From an uncultured Collinsella sp. (GTDB lineage Bacteria > Actinomycetota > Coriobacteriia > Coriobacteriales > Coriobacteriaceae): a stretch of DNA of 64,000 nt. The translations under genes and the position numbers were made by a program. Where the stretch lies: assembly GCA_900542825.1 (NCBI GenBank), contig UQOY01000007.1, positions 52,684 to 116,683 of the forward strand. The letters are read 5' to 3'. Positions 25,946-33,554 of the stretch are shown piece by piece; positions within the stretch are counted from its first letter, which is position 1; each line of letters begins with the position of its first letter. Under the pieces are notes generated by a model. It was not told the origin of the DNA and did no database searches. It was given only the letters and a program-made list of their open reading frames with translations.

Positions 25946-27076
25946 CTACTCGAGCGTACGCATGTACGCAGAGATGGCATCCAGGCCCTTCTGCAGGTCG
26001 TCGGTGTTATCGGAGTATGCATAGCCGATACGCATGCTCTTGGGCTCCTCGAAGCAATCGCCCGGGGTGACGAGCGCGCCGGACTTCTTAATCATGTCGA
26101 TGCAGAACGTCCTGGAGTCGATGTCGTAGTCGTAATACACGAGCGCGGTAGTACCCGCCTCGGGCTTGACGAACGACAGGTGCGGCTCGCTCTCAACCCA
26201 CTTCTCCAGAACAGCAAGGTTCTGACGGACGATGCGACGGCTGCGCTCAAGGATCACGGAAGCGTTGCCCAGAATCAGCTCCGCCACCGTCTCGCTGAAT
26301 ATGCCGGCGGAAATCAGGTTGTAGTCGCGATGCGAGAGCAGCGCACGACGAAGTTCCGGGCTCTTGGTGACCGCCCAGCCCAGACGCAGGCCGGCGAACG
26401 ACCAGACCTTGGACATGGATGCGGTGACAACGGCCTTGTCGTACAGGTCGATCACGGACTCGCAGTACTCATCCGTCTGAGTAAGCAGACGGTAGACCTC
26501 GTCGCAGAGCAGCCACGCGTCGTGTTTGCGCGCGACCTCGACAATCGCCTTGAGTGTATCGGTGTCGAGCAGGGCGCCCGTGGGGTTGTCCGGGTTGTTG
26601 ATGCAGATGAGCTTGGTATCGTCGGTCACCAGGGCATCGAGCGCGTCGACGTCGACGTGATAGCCGTTCTTGCGATCGAGCTGAAGGATATCGACCTTCG
26701 CGCCGCACATCTCGGGAATCGAGTAAAGCTGCTGGTAGGTGGGCTTGACGGAGACTACGTGATCGCCCGGTTCGACGAGCGTGGAAATTACCAGGGAGTT
26801 GGCACCGGTCGCGCCGTGCGTGGGCACGATATGCCCGGGCTCGACCGTCTTATAGAGACGCGCGACCCCTTCGAGGAAGCCGGGCTGCCCCTCGATGTCT
26901 CCGTAGGTGAATCGGCGCGAGCACAGGCTATCGAGCCACGCCTTCTTGTCGGTGTTCGTAAGCTCGAACAGCTGGTCGAGCGTGAGGGAGTAGACGCACG
27001 TCTCCGCAACGTTGTGGGTGCACTTGGTCTCCCAGTCGTTCATCCACTGCTCGACGGCGAAATCCTTGATCTGCAT
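25946..27076 (-). CDS. PLP-dependent aminotransferase, class I/II, substrate unknown
   Basis: The 376-residue fold-type I enzyme has the PLP-site features HGATGANSLVIS, NNPDNPTGALLD, CDEVYR and the PLP lysine in SMSKVWSFAGLRLGW. It is co-oriented with, and 24 bp downstream of, an ornithine-cyclodeaminase-family gene, and the pair is divergent from a PucR regulator. This arrangement suggests a small catabolic or osmolyte pathway for an amino acid, but sequence does not show which. AAAGGA lies upstream of the ATG. It could alternatively be a decarboxylase- or lyase-type relative. Confidence 0.85.
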   Translation of the reverse strand: MQIKDFAVEQWMNDWETKCTHNVAETCVYSLTLDQLFELTNTDKKAWLDSLCSRRFTYGDIEGQPGFLEGVARLYKTVEPGHIVPTHGATGANSLVISTLVEPGDHVVSVKPTYQQLYSIPEMCGAKVDILQLDRKNGYHVDVDALDALVTDDTKLICINNPDNPTGALLDTDTLKAIVEVARKHDAWLLCDEVYRLLTQTDEYCESVIDLYDKAVVTASMSKVWSFAGLRLGWAVTKSPELRRALLSHRDYNLISAGIFSETVAELILGNASVILERSRRIVRQNLAVLEKWVESEPHLSFVKPEAGTTALVYYDYDIDSRTFCIDMIKKSGALVTPGDCFEEPKSMRIGYAYSDNTDDLQKGLDAISAYMRTLE

Positions 27077-27100
27077 TGTCGTTTCCTTTCCTTGACTTTC

Positions 27101-28132
27101 TTACAGTTCCACCACGATGCCCAGCCCCGCCTCGACGGCGCGGTCATAGGCGATTTTCGATGCCGAAAGGTCCTGAACGGCGATGCCCGACGTATCGAAC
27201 ACCGTCACCTGTTCGTCATCCGAACGCCCCGTAGCCGTGCCGGCGATGACTTCGCCGAGCTCCGCTTTGATGTCCTCGGGCGTGATGGCACCCTCGGCAA
27301 CCGGAATCTCCAGCTCACCGGATGCGACCGATTGTTCGCGATCGTCGACGTAAACAGCGGCACGGGCGACAAGTGCCGAGGCGAGCTCCTGCTTGCCGGG
27401 CATGTCGGCACCGACGCAGGAGATATGCGTACCGGGGCGCACCCATGCATCGGGGATGATGGGCTTGGTCGCCGGCGTGATCGTCACGATGATGTCGGCC
27501 TCTGCCGCGGCACCTTGGCCGTCGGCCGTCGCCTCGATGGAATAGGTGGATGCCTCGCGAGCATGCTCGCAGGCGTCCAAGATATGGGCGACCTCGTCTC
27601 GCATGCGCTCGACGCGGGCCTCGGGCGCGGCGTCGGAAACCGGCTCCCACACCTTGACCTCGCTCACTTTGGGACAGGCGGCGAGCACGCCCGCCACCAT
27701 ATAGGTGCTCATATGGCCGGCACCCGCAACAAGCAGCTTGGACGCATCCGCCCGAGCCAGCCACTTGGCACCGAGCGCAGCGGCGGCACCGGTGCGAAGC
27801 CCAGTGACGGCGGAGGCATTGAGCAGCGCCAGCGGCTCGCCCGTCGCGTTGTCGCACAGTAGCGTGGTGCCAAAGATCTCGGGCAGCCCCTTTTTGGGAT
27901 TCCGAGAGAACCAGGCAGTGAGCTTGAGGCCGAAGAGGCCGCTTCCCGCCAACTCGCCCGAGCGGATATCCATATCGGCCACGCCGGGTTCGAACTGCTC
28001 ATATACCATCGGCCACGCAACACCCTTGCCCGTCGCCTTCTGGCGATATGCCTCCTCCACGGCAGCGATTGCATCCTCGATTGTCAACACCTTGGAAACT
28101 TCTTCGGCCGAAAGCACCACCATCTGCCCCAT
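27101..28132 (-). CDS. Ornithine cyclodeaminase / mu-crystallin family protein
   Basis: A 343-residue NAD(P)-binding protein with an N-terminal substrate domain and Rossmann motif VAGAGHMSTYMVAGVLA (family GAGxQ-like, here GAGHM). DIRSGELAGSGLFGLKLTAW is the conserved substrate loop region. Known members cyclise ornithine to proline with ammonia loss, or reduce imines/alanine-type substrates; the reaction here is undetermined. Among several clustered ATGs, 28132 gives the best spacing to AAAGGAG. First gene of the pair with the aminotransferase. Confidence 0.85.
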   Translation of the reverse strand: MGQMVVLSAEEVSKVLTIEDAIAAVEEAYRQKATGKGVAWPMVYEQFEPGVADMDIRSGELAGSGLFGLKLTAWFSRNPKKGLPEIFGTTLLCDNATGEPLALLNASAVTGLRTGAAAALGAKWLARADASKLLVAGAGHMSTYMVAGVLAACPKVSEVKVWEPVSDAAPEARVERMRDEVAHILDACEHAREASTYSIEATADGQGAAAEADIIVTITPATKPIIPDAWVRPGTHISCVGADMPGKQELASALVARAAVYVDDREQSVASGELEIPVAEGAITPEDIKAELGEVIAGTATGRSDDEQVTVFDTSGIAVQDLSASKIAYDRAVEAGLGIVVEL

Positions 28133-28349
28133 CATCGCTCCTTTCAGCGAAAGCTTTACGTTGCTTCACTGTACGGTTTAGTAACGATGCCGCCAAGGAT
28201 CATTTCTTGTTGTAATCTACAGCGATTCTCGATCTGACTTTTCGTTATATCAGCATGTATTTGAACTATTTCTTGCATCAAAGGCATACGAATGTGCGAT
28301 TATCCTATTTATACCTGTACTTATTGTAGTGATTTACAAGGTGATGTTG
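28133..28349. promoter_or_regulatory. AT-rich divergent promoter region
   Basis: A 217-bp AT-rich gap between the divergent cyclodeaminase-family gene and pucR-type regulator. It must hold both promoters and is the natural place for PucR operators, but no box pair with good spacing is certain. Confidence 0.4.
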
Positions 28350-29531
28350 ATGCTATACACCATCTCGGACTTCTCACGGGAATATGAGGGGTCGGTCCGT
28401 CTAATCGCCGGCAGCGATGGCGTCTCGCGCGCCGTCTCTGGCGTCGGGATTCTCGATTATGAACTCATGCCCGGCCTCAAGAACAAGTACCAGCGCGTCA
28501 ACTTCAGCCCAGACGAGATCGTCCTCAGCACCTTCCTCTATGCGAAGGACGACCCATACCTCATCACTGAAGCCGTGAAATACCTCGTCGCCAAGGGAAC
28601 GAGCGGTCTTATCATCAAAAATGTCCTGCACATTCCGATTCCCGACCAAGCCATCCGCTACGCCAACGCGCGGCACTACCCGGTCTTTCTCACGACCGAC
28701 GACTCACTGTTCTTTGACGGCGTCATCTATGAGGTCAAACGGCATATCGAGCAGCTCGCGTCCATCGACTTCGCGCAGCGCGAGATCGATGCCCTAAGGA
28801 CAGACGTATCGCCCGAGTCCATCTGCCGACGCATCCGAGGTCTCAACCCGTCATTTCTGGACGAAGCGGTTGCCCTGTTCGCATCGTTTGCAGAGCCCCT
28901 CGACCCGCGTACGTTTTTGCAAATCGAACGTCTCTGTGCAAAATCGACCCTCGCCGGATGCCACAACATGTTGGCACCCTATGACGGAGGTCTGTTATTC
29001 GTAGCGACAAGTGACTCGGAGCAGACGCTCGATGTGGAGCGGATCGTGCAGGCGCTCACGGAGCTCATCGAGGCTAGCGGTATCGATGGCGGAGCGGAAG
29101 GGCTCGGCATCAGCGATATTCTATTTGGAGACGAGGCGGTGGCGCAGGCGATCTCGCAGGCGATTTACGCACAGCGCCTATCTTGTCAACGAGCCGAGGG
29201 TCCCGTGCGCTATACGCAGCTCGGCATCCTGAGAACCGTGATGCCTTTTGCGGAAACCCCGGAGATGCGATCGTTCTCGGAGGCGATTCTCTCGCCGATA
29301 CGCGAGCACGACAGTGAACATGGCAGCGAGTTGGAATCCACGCTCGCCGCATTCATCGAGAACGACCGACGCATCGAGCGAACCGCCAAGCAAACTGGCC
29401 AGCACCCGAACACGATTCGATATCGCCTCGATAAGGTGACAGCTCTCACCGGACTGAGCTACAAATGCGCCCCGGAGATGGAGCAGCTGTCGCTCGCCTA
29501 CGCCATCGAACGTGCTCGCTCGCTTCAGTAA
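28350..29531 (+). CDS. PucR-family transcriptional regulator
   Basis: The 393-residue protein has an N-terminal PucR sensor domain (about 1-125: GILDYELMPG, FLYAKDDPYLI, LIIKNVLHIP), a middle region, and the C-terminal PucR helix-turn-helix (AAFIENDRRIERTAKQTGQH, PNTIRYRLDKV). In other bacteria such regulators activate purine or amino-acid catabolic genes in response to the substrate. Divergent from the cyclodeaminase-aminotransferase pair, which is the likely target. ATG at 28350 is favoured by the AAGGTG sequence 6 bases upstream; earlier in-frame codons lack this. Confidence 0.88.
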   Translation: MLYTISDFSREYEGSVRLIAGSDGVSRAVSGVGILDYELMPGLKNKYQRVNFSPDEIVLSTFLYAKDDPYLITEAVKYLVAKGTSGLIIKNVLHIPIPDQAIRYANARHYPVFLTTDDSLFFDGVIYEVKRHIEQLASIDFAQREIDALRTDVSPESICRRIRGLNPSFLDEAVALFASFAEPLDPRTFLQIERLCAKSTLAGCHNMLAPYDGGLLFVATSDSEQTLDVERIVQALTELIEASGIDGGAEGLGISDILFGDEAVAQAISQAIYAQRLSCQRAEGPVRYTQLGILRTVMPFAETPEMRSFSEAILSPIREHDSEHGSELESTLAAFIENDRRIERTAKQTGQHPNTIRYRLDKVTALTGLSYKCAPEMEQLSLAYAIERARSLQ

Positions 29532-29549
29532 GCCCACCCCGCCTTGAGG

Positions 29550-30260
29550 TTAGGAGCGGCGGGCACGGAGCTTTTCGTAGCCGTCGGCGAAGAAGGTGAC
29601 CGTCGCGGCGTCGGCCTCGGCGGCGTCCGTCTCGGTTGCGGGGACCACGCCGTGCTCGTCGCTCACCAGGAACAGCGCGCCCTTAAGCTGAGCGGGAATA
29701 TCTACGCGCGTGACCGGGATGCCCTTGGTCTGGGCCAGCTGCTCAATGAGCGTCGCCGTGCCGCACAGGCACTCGTCCGCCGGCGCCACAAAGGCAAGCT
29801 CGCCGTTGTTGACGGCGGCGAGCAGCTCGGGCGCCACGCCGGTCTCGTCGGCCTCGGAGCGGGCCTCGGCGGAGCGGGCACGCAGCGCCTTGGCCGACGT
29901 ATCGGCGAGCGGCTCGTACTCCCCCACCGTCATGGCGGCGTTGCCGTTGATGTCGATCACCAGCATGAGCACGCCGTCGCGCGCGGTGTAATCGCCCTCG
30001 GCAAGCGACCACTCAACGTGCTGCTTAGCCCAGCTGAGCATGTTATGGGTAAGCGGCTCACCCTGTACCAGACGCTCGGACAGTGCGCGAATGTGGCGGT
30101 TGAGCATGGGTACCTTTTTGTTGGACATGCGCCAACGGCAGACAAGCGCGGGCTTGTCGAGCGTAAACTTCTCGACCGCCTCCTGATTGGCGCAAAAGTC
30201 CTCGTACGCACGCTGATCCTCGGCATTGCCAAACAGCTCGGCATCATCAATCTGGGGCAT
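29550..30260 (-). CDS. Protein of unknown function, about 236 residues
   Basis: Cytoplasmic, acidic and Ala/Glu-rich with no signal peptide or membrane helix. Recognisable strings are WAKQHVEWSLAEGDYTARDG and LVIDINGNAAMTVGEYEPL. The second half contains CLCGTATLIEQLAQTKGI, which resembles no motif I can name. I cannot assign a family. ATG at 30260 has AAAGG 6-7 bases upstream and is preferred to the ATGs at 30284 and 30266. It stands between the PucR gene and the purH terminator. Confidence 0.7.
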   Translation of the reverse strand: MPQIDDAELFGNAEDQRAYEDFCANQEAVEKFTLDKPALVCRWRMSNKKVPMLNRHIRALSERLVQGEPLTHNMLSWAKQHVEWSLAEGDYTARDGVLMLVIDINGNAAMTVGEYEPLADTSAKALRARSAEARSEADETGVAPELLAAVNNGELAFVAPADECLCGTATLIEQLAQTKGIPVTRVDIPAQLKGALFLVSDEHGVVPATETDAAEADAATVTFFADGYEKLRARRS

Positions 30261-30299
30261 GGTCATACCTTTCGTGTTAGTCATTCCGTCCTCTTATAC

Positions 30300-30337
30300 C
30301 AAAAAGACGGCCCTCCAAACGGAGCAGCCGTCTTTTG
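30300..30337. terminator. Terminator of purH
   Basis: A 10-bp perfect stem AAAAGACGGC/GCCGTCTTTT (30302-30311, 30327-30336) with a U-run on the minus strand. The same hairpin can also act on the plus strand. Confidence 0.85.
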
Positions 30338-30421
30338 CGGAGATTATTTTAGAATCGAGGCCAGTCCAAGGGACGAGATAACATCCCATCCTCCCCAGTC
30401 AACCTAACAGATCGGCGAGGG

Positions 30422-30514
30422 TTGCCCAGGTGCCGCAGATTGCCGTGAAAGAGGAGCGACGCGTACTTGGGTACGCGAGCGACGAATGAACGGCAAGGTG
30501 CGGTGGCTGGGCAA
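30422..30514 (-). repeat. Long-stem hairpin element C behind purH
   Basis: Arms 30422-30446 and 30490-30514 pair at 20 of 25 positions with two small internal loops; inside is GCGTAC-TTGG-GTACGC (30461-30476). It begins 21 bp after the purH stop and precedes the purH terminator. Same layout as elements A and B. Confidence 0.7.
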
Positions 30515-30535
30515 GCCGCAGCGCCGCTTCCCTAC

Positions 30536-32143
30536 TTAGTGGCGGAAGTGGCGAGCGCCTGTAAAGACCATAGCAATATTGTGCTCGTTGCAGGCCTGGA
30601 TGCTCTCATCGTCGCGCTTGGAGCCGCCGGGCTGGATGATGCAGGTCACGCCGTGCGCGGCAAGCACGTCGACGTTGTCGCGGAACGGGAAGAACGCGTC
30701 GCTTGCGCAGGCAAAGCCGCCCTTCTCCACGCCCTCGCGCTCGCAGAAGTCCTCGGCACGCTCGCAGGCAAGCAGCGCAGAGTCAACGCGGTTGGGCTGA
30801 CCCGGGCCCATGCCAATGCCGGCCTTACCCTTGGAGACCAGGATGGCGTTGGACTTGACGCCCTTGCAGACCTTCCAGGCAAACTCGAGCTCGGCCATCT
30901 CGGCGTCGGTGGGCTTGCGGTCGGTGGGGAACGTAAAGGTCGCGGGATCCTCGGTCACGTGGTCGACTTCCTGCACCAGCATGCCGCCGTCGACGGAGCG
31001 CAGCTCCACCTGGGCGCCGTGGTCCACGCCGCCGGTCGCCAGCACGCGCAGGTTGGGGCGCTTGGCCATGCGCTCGAGCGCCTCGGCAGTGTAGCTCGGG
31101 GCGATGATGACCTCGACGAACTGCTTGTTCTGATCGGCAAAGTGCTCAACAAGCTCATAGGGAACCTCGCGGTTGCAGGCGATGATGCCGCCAAAGGCGC
31201 TCTTGGGATCGCAGGCGAAGGCGCGGTCATAGGCGGCCGTGATGTCCTCGGCAACGGCGGAACCGCAGGGGTTCTGGTGCTTGAGGACCACGCAGGCCGG
31301 CTCGTCGAACTCGCGAACCAGGTTCCAGGCGGCGTCGGCATCCAGATAGTTGTTGTAGCTGAGCGGCTTGCCCTGGATCTGCTCGGAGCCAACGAGCGGG
31401 AACTGCGAGCTCGCGGTGTTCTCGCAGCCCTCGGCAAAGCGATAGACCGTGGCCTTCTGCTGCGGGTTCTCGCCATAGCGCAGGTCGTCGACCTTCTCCA
31501 GCGAGATCTCGAGCTTGGCAGAAGTGTCCGCCACGTCGCTTGCCTGGGCGGCAAGCCAACGAGAGATAGCCGTGTCGTAGGCGGCGGTGGTCTGGTAGAC
31601 CTTCACCTGCAGGCGACGACGGGTGGAAAGCGTGGTGCAGCCACCGGTCTCGTGCATCTCGGCCAGGACGGCATCATAGTCGGCCGGGTCGGAGATAACG
31701 GTAACGCTCGCGGCGTTCTTGGCGGCAGAACGCAGCATGGAGGGGCCACCGATATCGATGTGCTCGATGGCATCCGCGAAGGTGACCTCGGGGTTAGCGA
31801 CGGTCTTCTCGAACTCGTACAGGTTGACGACGACCAGGTCGATCAGCTTAATACCGTGCTGAGCGGCCTCCTGCATGTGCTGCTCGGAATCGCGGCGGGC
31901 CAGCAGCGCGCCGTGAACCTTGGGGTGCAGGGTCTTAACGCGGCCGTCCATCATCTCGGGATAGCCCGTGAACTCCTCGATGGGGGTTACGGGAACGCCC
32001 GCGTCCTCGATGGCACGAGCCGTGCCGCCCGTAGAGATGATCTCGACGCCAAAGTCGTCAACCAGCGTCCGTGCGAAATCGACGACGCCCGTCTTATCGG
32101 TAACCGAGATCAACGCGCGTGCGATCTTCACATCAGATCCCAT
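30536..32143 (-). CDS. purH: Bifunctional AICAR transformylase / IMP cyclohydrolase
   Basis: PurH performs the last two steps of purine synthesis, formylating AICAR with 10-formyl-THF and closing the ring to IMP. The 535-residue protein shows the N-terminal IMP cyclohydrolase (MGS-like) domain (ISVTDKTGV, STGGTARAI, GRVKTLHPKVHG) and the C-terminal transformylase (RYGENPQQKA, VLKHQNPCG, SAFGGIIACN, ending HFRH). It is alone; AGGAGG precedes the ATG. AICAR is also the by-product of HisF/HisH in this window. Confidence 0.97.
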   Translation of the reverse strand: MGSDVKIARALISVTDKTGVVDFARTLVDDFGVEIISTGGTARAIEDAGVPVTPIEEFTGYPEMMDGRVKTLHPKVHGALLARRDSEQHMQEAAQHGIKLIDLVVVNLYEFEKTVANPEVTFADAIEHIDIGGPSMLRSAAKNAASVTVISDPADYDAVLAEMHETGGCTTLSTRRRLQVKVYQTTAAYDTAISRWLAAQASDVADTSAKLEISLEKVDDLRYGENPQQKATVYRFAEGCENTASSQFPLVGSEQIQGKPLSYNNYLDADAAWNLVREFDEPACVVLKHQNPCGSAVAEDITAAYDRAFACDPKSAFGGIIACNREVPYELVEHFADQNKQFVEVIIAPSYTAEALERMAKRPNLRVLATGGVDHGAQVELRSVDGGMLVQEVDHVTEDPATFTFPTDRKPTDAEMAELEFAWKVCKGVKSNAILVSKGKAGIGMGPGQPNRVDSALLACERAEDFCEREGVEKGGFACASDAFFPFRDNVDVLAAHGVTCIIQPGGSKRDDESIQACNEHNIAMVFTGARHFRH

Positions 32144-32420
32144 GCAGTCCTCCTGTCTGGTACGCCGCCGTGCTCTGTGAGTCGGTGATACGTCGATCTG
32201 CAGCGCTCGCGCAGCGGCATTGAAAATACTGATTTAATGTAGCGCATCGAGCGCATCAATGCACCCCGCAACGGGCGCATGTGCATAAAAAGTTTGCGAG
32301 CGGAGGAGATGGGCACGGCACCGGGCACGGTGAGTTCATGGAACACAGGGGCACCATAATTAGATGCCAATAGCGTGGTAGAACTGTGCTCGATATGCAT
32401 CCGCAAAAGAAAGAGGCACC
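32144..32420. other. Divergent gap between purH and the GNAT gene
   Basis: 277 bp holding the promoters of two divergent genes. I see no riboswitch, hairpin or clear promoter pair. Confidence 0.4.
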
Positions 32421-33062
32421 ATGGTCTCGCGGGTTCTCTACCGACCGTTTGATACCGAAGACTTCGACGCCATCGCGCTGATTCTGCAGCAGCTTTGGCA
32501 TAACAATTCGGATAACGATGAGTACAACCGCCTTGAGGCCGCGTGCGACCTCGCCTATTGCCTTTCGTCGTCGACGTTTTCGCAGGTTGCCGTAATCGAC
32601 GGCCAGGCGCGTGGCATTTCGCTCGCGCGTGCGGGACAGAGCTCCGGCGCCACCGTTAAGGAACATTGGATGGATACCGAACGCGCACTGCTATCGCAAA
32701 TGCGCGAGCTGGAGCCCGATGCCTGCGCCGAGTATCTCTCGTTTGTGCGCGCAACCATCCGAACCAACAACCGCCTGCTCGAAAGCAGCCCGTTGCCACA
32801 CAACAACGAGGTCACGCTGCTTGCCGTGAATCGCGATGTCCATGGCCTGGGCGTAGGCTCGGTTCTGCTCGACGCCGCGGTCTCGCACCTGTCCTCGCGC
32901 GGAGCGACGAGGGCGCACCTGTACACCGACTCCAACTGCTCGTGGAAGTTCTACGAGCTGCACGGCTTTAAGCGCACGGCCACGCACCGTGCCAACCGCG
33001 AAGAGCGCCGCCACGACATGCCGCGCGAAAGCTTCCTCTACGAACTCGACCTAACAGCCTAA
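32421..33062 (+). CDS. GNAT-family N-acetyltransferase
   Basis: The 213-residue protein has a GNAT fold: the acetyl-CoA-binding motif A NRDVHGLGVGSVLLDAAVSH and the motif-B-like segment YTDSNCSWKFYELHGFKRTATH, where the Tyr can act as general acid. The N-terminal half (LILQQLWHNNSDNDEYN) is lineage-specific and probably binds substrate. AAAGAGG is upstream of the ATG. The acetyl acceptor is unknown. It is divergent from purH and monocistronic. Confidence 0.88.
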   Translation: MVSRVLYRPFDTEDFDAIALILQQLWHNNSDNDEYNRLEAACDLAYCLSSSTFSQVAVIDGQARGISLARAGQSSGATVKEHWMDTERALLSQMRELEPDACAEYLSFVRATIRTNNRLLESSPLPHNNEVTLLAVNRDVHGLGVGSVLLDAAVSHLSSRGATRAHLYTDSNCSWKFYELHGFKRTATHRANREERRHDMPRESFLYELDLTA

Positions 33063-33068
33063 ACCTGT

Positions 33069-33118
33069 CACTTAGGGACGCTCCTAAACTGCCAGCATAA
33101 AAGGAACGTCCCTAAGTG
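33069..33118. repeat. Inverted repeat with CTTAGGGACG arms
   Basis: 17-bp arms (33069-33085 and 33102-33118) with one mismatch, beginning 6 bp after the GNAT stop. No T-run. Its GGAACGTCCCT core resembles the repeat at 5061-5092. Confidence 0.75.
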
Positions 33119-33126
33119 CCGTCCGT

Positions 33127-33554
33127 GGAGCAAACAACCCACTCGAAAGCTCGCAGGAAAAGCGCATCCCAGAATTCGCCAAAATAGCGGGATGTGGTTT
33201 CCGGAAGAGCGCCTTTTGAGAAACTGTATCCCGGTTTGAATGCATATTCCGGGATGCAGTTTCCGAATGGCACGTCTGGCGGAAACTGTGACCCAGAATC
33301 GCGGCCCAAAATGGGACAGGTTTTCCAGATAGGTCCCCTCGCGGAAAGTCCATCCCGGAATCGAGGCCCAGAGTGGGATACGCTTTCCGAAATCATCCTA
33401 TCGGGAAAGTCCATCCCACTCTGGGCCTAAATAGCAGGATGCGGTTTCCGCGAAAGCTCGCCTTGGGAAAGCTTGCATCGCTTCTGAGCGTAAAAATGGG
33501 ATGGATCTTCCGGCAAAAGCCGCCGGGGAAGACCCATCCCATGATTTGCGCTCG
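33127..33554. repeat. Array of seven 62-bp hairpin repeats
   Basis: Units begin at about 33127, 33189, 33251, 33313, 33375, 33436 and 33498, a period of 62 bp (once 61). Each diverged unit is itself an imperfect inverted repeat with GGGAT-n-TTTCCG on the left and CGGAAA-n-ATCCC on the right. The period is not a multiple of three and no frame is open through it, so it is non-coding. It abuts the stop codon of the DUF2207 gene at 33555. The first unit is the most degenerate. Confidence 0.85.

Noticed and set aside
33127..33554. CRISPR array
   Set aside because: Units are contiguous hairpins with 62-bp period, no unique spacers and no cas genes nearby.
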